Below are positions 39,702 through 40,558 of a DNA stretch of 40,558 bases, in pieces; position 1 is the stretch's first letter, and each line of letters starts with the position of its first letter. The stretch is from Kurthia zopfii (GTDB lineage Bacteria > Bacillota > Bacilli > Bacillales_A > Planococcaceae), in assembly GCF_003143955.1 (NCBI RefSeq), contig NZ_QFVS01000026.1, positions 1 through 40,558 on the forward strand. The letters are read 5' to 3'. Position numbers and translations under genes: made by a program. The notes under the pieces were generated by a model that saw only the letters and a program-made list of their open reading frames with translations, was not told where the DNA came from and searched no databases.

Positions 39702-39730
39702 ATTTTATAGAATTACCCATTAGCTTTCAA
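39702..39730 (-). promoter_or_regulatory. metS promoter (sigma-A)
   Basis: On the minus strand TTGAAA (39725-39730), a 17-nt spacer and TAAAAT (39702-39707) lie ~35 bp before metS. Confidence 0.68.
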
Positions 39731-39921
39731 TTAAAGTTTATTAATATCCTAGCATTGTCTTATTTTGTCGAAAAAAATCTTCTCGAATTCAAAATACTAT
39801 TTCAAGCGTGAAAACTGTATAATTTGGCGGTTTTTGGCTAATTAAATCACTTATATATGTAAAAATCACTTATTTAATTCCTATTTCTTGAAAAAAACTT
39901 GAAATTTGTAAGGGAAAATAA

Positions 39922-39950
39922 TTGACGTATATGTAATTAGTTGGTATGAT
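39922..39950 (+). promoter_or_regulatory. abrB promoter (sigma-A)
   Basis: TTGACG (39922-39927), a 17-nt spacer and TATGAT (39945-39950) place the start near 39957 and leave an ~80-nt leader. The leader carries the 0A-like boxes. Confidence 0.82.
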
Positions 39951-39971
39951 ATTCCACAGACGAAGAATTTA

Positions 39972-39988
39972 TGTCGAAATTTGACGAA
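39972..39988 (+). promoter_or_regulatory. Tandem 0A-like boxes (Spo0A binding sites) in the abrB leader
   Basis: TGTCGAA (39972-39978) and TGACGAA (39982-39988) both fit the Spo0A recognition core TGNCGAA and are spaced exactly 10 bp, one DNA turn. They lie ~15-30 bp downstream of the predicted abrB start. A one-mismatch copy AGACGAA begins at 39958. In B. subtilis Spo0A represses abrB through tandem 0A boxes in the same place, so the match is positional as well as sequence-based. Confidence 0.72.
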
Positions 39989-40037
39989 ACATAAATATAG
40001 AAGATCAAACAATTTAAACTTAGGAGGTAGATTATTA

Positions 40038-40316
40038 ATGAAATCTACAGGTATTGTACGTAAAGTCGATGAACTAGGTCGTGTAGTTATTCCAATCGAA
40101 CTACGACGCACTTTAGGAATCGCAGAAAAAGACGCTTTAGAAATTTATGTGGATGATGACAAAATCATCTTAAAAAAATATATGCCTAACATGACTTGTG
40201 TAGTTACTGGTGAAGTTTCTGACGAAAACTTCCGCTTAGCTGGTGGTAACTTAATCCTTAGCCCAGAAGGCGCACAAATCTTAGTTAAAGAAATTCAATC
40301 TAAATTATCAAAATAG
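40038..40316 (+). CDS. abrB: Transition-state regulator AbrB
   Basis: Homotetrameric DNA-binding repressor of post-exponential genes. The 92-aa protein has the swapped-hairpin N-terminal DNA-binding domain, nearly identical to B. subtilis AbrB (MKSTGIVRKVDELGRVVIP, RRTLGIAEKD), and a C-terminal multimerisation domain (TGEVSDENFRLAGG...). The start is ATG 40038 with AGGAGG 10 nt upstream; an 18-codon in-frame extension has no ribosome site. In B. subtilis spoVG is a major AbrB target; both genes are present here. Confidence 0.97.
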   Translation: MKSTGIVRKVDELGRVVIPIELRRTLGIAEKDALEIYVDDDKIILKKYMPNMTCVVTGEVSDENFRLAGGNLILSPEGAQILVKEIQSKLSK

Positions 40317-40385
40317 TCGACTCCGCCATTGAGTAACTATTATCTATACCCAAACTAACCTTGTTTTATATGTGTTTTTATATAT

Positions 40386-40432
40386 AGAAAAAGCCCCTTG
40401 AAATTTCGCCGTTTCAAAGGGCTTTTCTTTTT
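40386..40432 (+). terminator. abrB terminator
   Basis: AGAAAAAGCCCCTTGAAA pairs with TTTCAAAGGGCTTTTCT with one mismatch and a bulge; loop TTTCGCCG. It is followed by CTTTTT on the plus strand and lies ~70 nt after the abrB stop. Confidence 0.88.
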
Positions 40433-40558
40433 GGCTCTTTGTCAAATAACGTTGGTGAGAGTTTTCAATTGAATAAAAATCGATTGGTTTGAGCGAGATC
40501 ACGTTTCATTTATGAAGCGTGGCTCGCTCTTTTTAAATGGAAATGTAAGTAGATTCGA
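40433..40558 (+). mobile_element. Possible left end of an insertion sequence (ISL3-like), cut by the window edge
   Basis: Directly after the abrB terminator comes GGCTCTTTGTCAAATAACG, which resembles terminal repeats I recall from ISL3-family elements of Bacilli. A long hairpin follows (about 40490-40535: GAGCGAG/CTCGCTC, CACG/CGTG and inner TTTCA/TGAAG arms, then TTTTT), as a terminator that shields an IS from outside transcription would. No transposase or second end is inside the window, so this is tentative; the hairpin is clear, the IS call is not. Confidence 0.35.

Overview
The window is a conserved, AT-rich Firmicutes chromosome segment close to the replication origin. It runs from the 5' end of a 16S rRNA gene (position 1, minus strand) to abrB and a possible insertion-sequence end (position 40558). 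Read on the minus strand, gene order is close to the Bacillus subtilis abrB-metS-tatD-yabE-rnmV-ksgA-veg-ispE-purR-ridA-spoVG-glmU-prs-ctc-pth-mfd-...-ftsH-hslO-cysK-pab/fol-lysS-rrn region. Protein style and the mix of genes suggest a member of the Planococcaceae. The sporulation genes expected at this locus (spoIIE, spoVT, yabP, yabQ, yabG, sspF, fin) are all absent, so a non-spore-forming genus such as Kurthia is my best guess. This is inference from synteny; no database was searched.

Layout from left to right: (1) 1-580, 16S 5' end and a leader with three tandem sigma-A promoters spaced 85-86 bp. (2) 580-6707, lysS and the folate/p-aminobenzoate operon pabB-pabA-pabC-folP-folB-folK. (3) 6842-13011, cysK, hslO, ftsH, hprT and tilS. 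(4) 13216-13470, a tRNA-Met/tRNA-Glu pair with its own promoter and terminator, on the strand opposite to all neighbours. (5) 13586-18052, yabR-like S1 gene, divIC, rqcP, mazG/yabN and a MurJ/SpoVB-type flippase. (6) 18205-18474, a small unrecognised plus-strand gene where spoVT would be expected. (7) 18520-26016, mfd, pth, rplY/ctc behind a sigma-B-type promoter, prs and glmU. (8) 26220-30884, an NAD biosynthesis island (nifS divergent from nadB-nadC-nadA) placed between glmU and spoVG. (9) 31004-39666, spoVG, ridA, purR, ispE, veg, ksgA, rnmV, an SH3b-3D cell-wall protein, tatD and metS. (10) 40038-40316, abrB, divergent, with Spo0A-box-like sites in its leader.

Most genes are housekeeping: translation (lysS, metS, tRNAs, ksgA, rnmV, pth, rqcP, L25, tilS), nucleotide supply (prs, hprT, purR), cofactors (folate, NAD, cysteine), envelope precursors (glmU, ispE, flippase), division (divIC) and proteostasis or repair (ftsH, hslO, mfd). 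No prophage, CRISPR array, defence locus or secondary-metabolite cluster was seen. The most informative features are regulatory and evolutionary. Sporulation effectors are missing, but 0A-like boxes at abrB, a sigma-H-type promoter at spoVG and a sigma-B-type promoter at ctc remain. The tRNA pair is inverted, the nad island has been inserted, and one small gene is unassigned.
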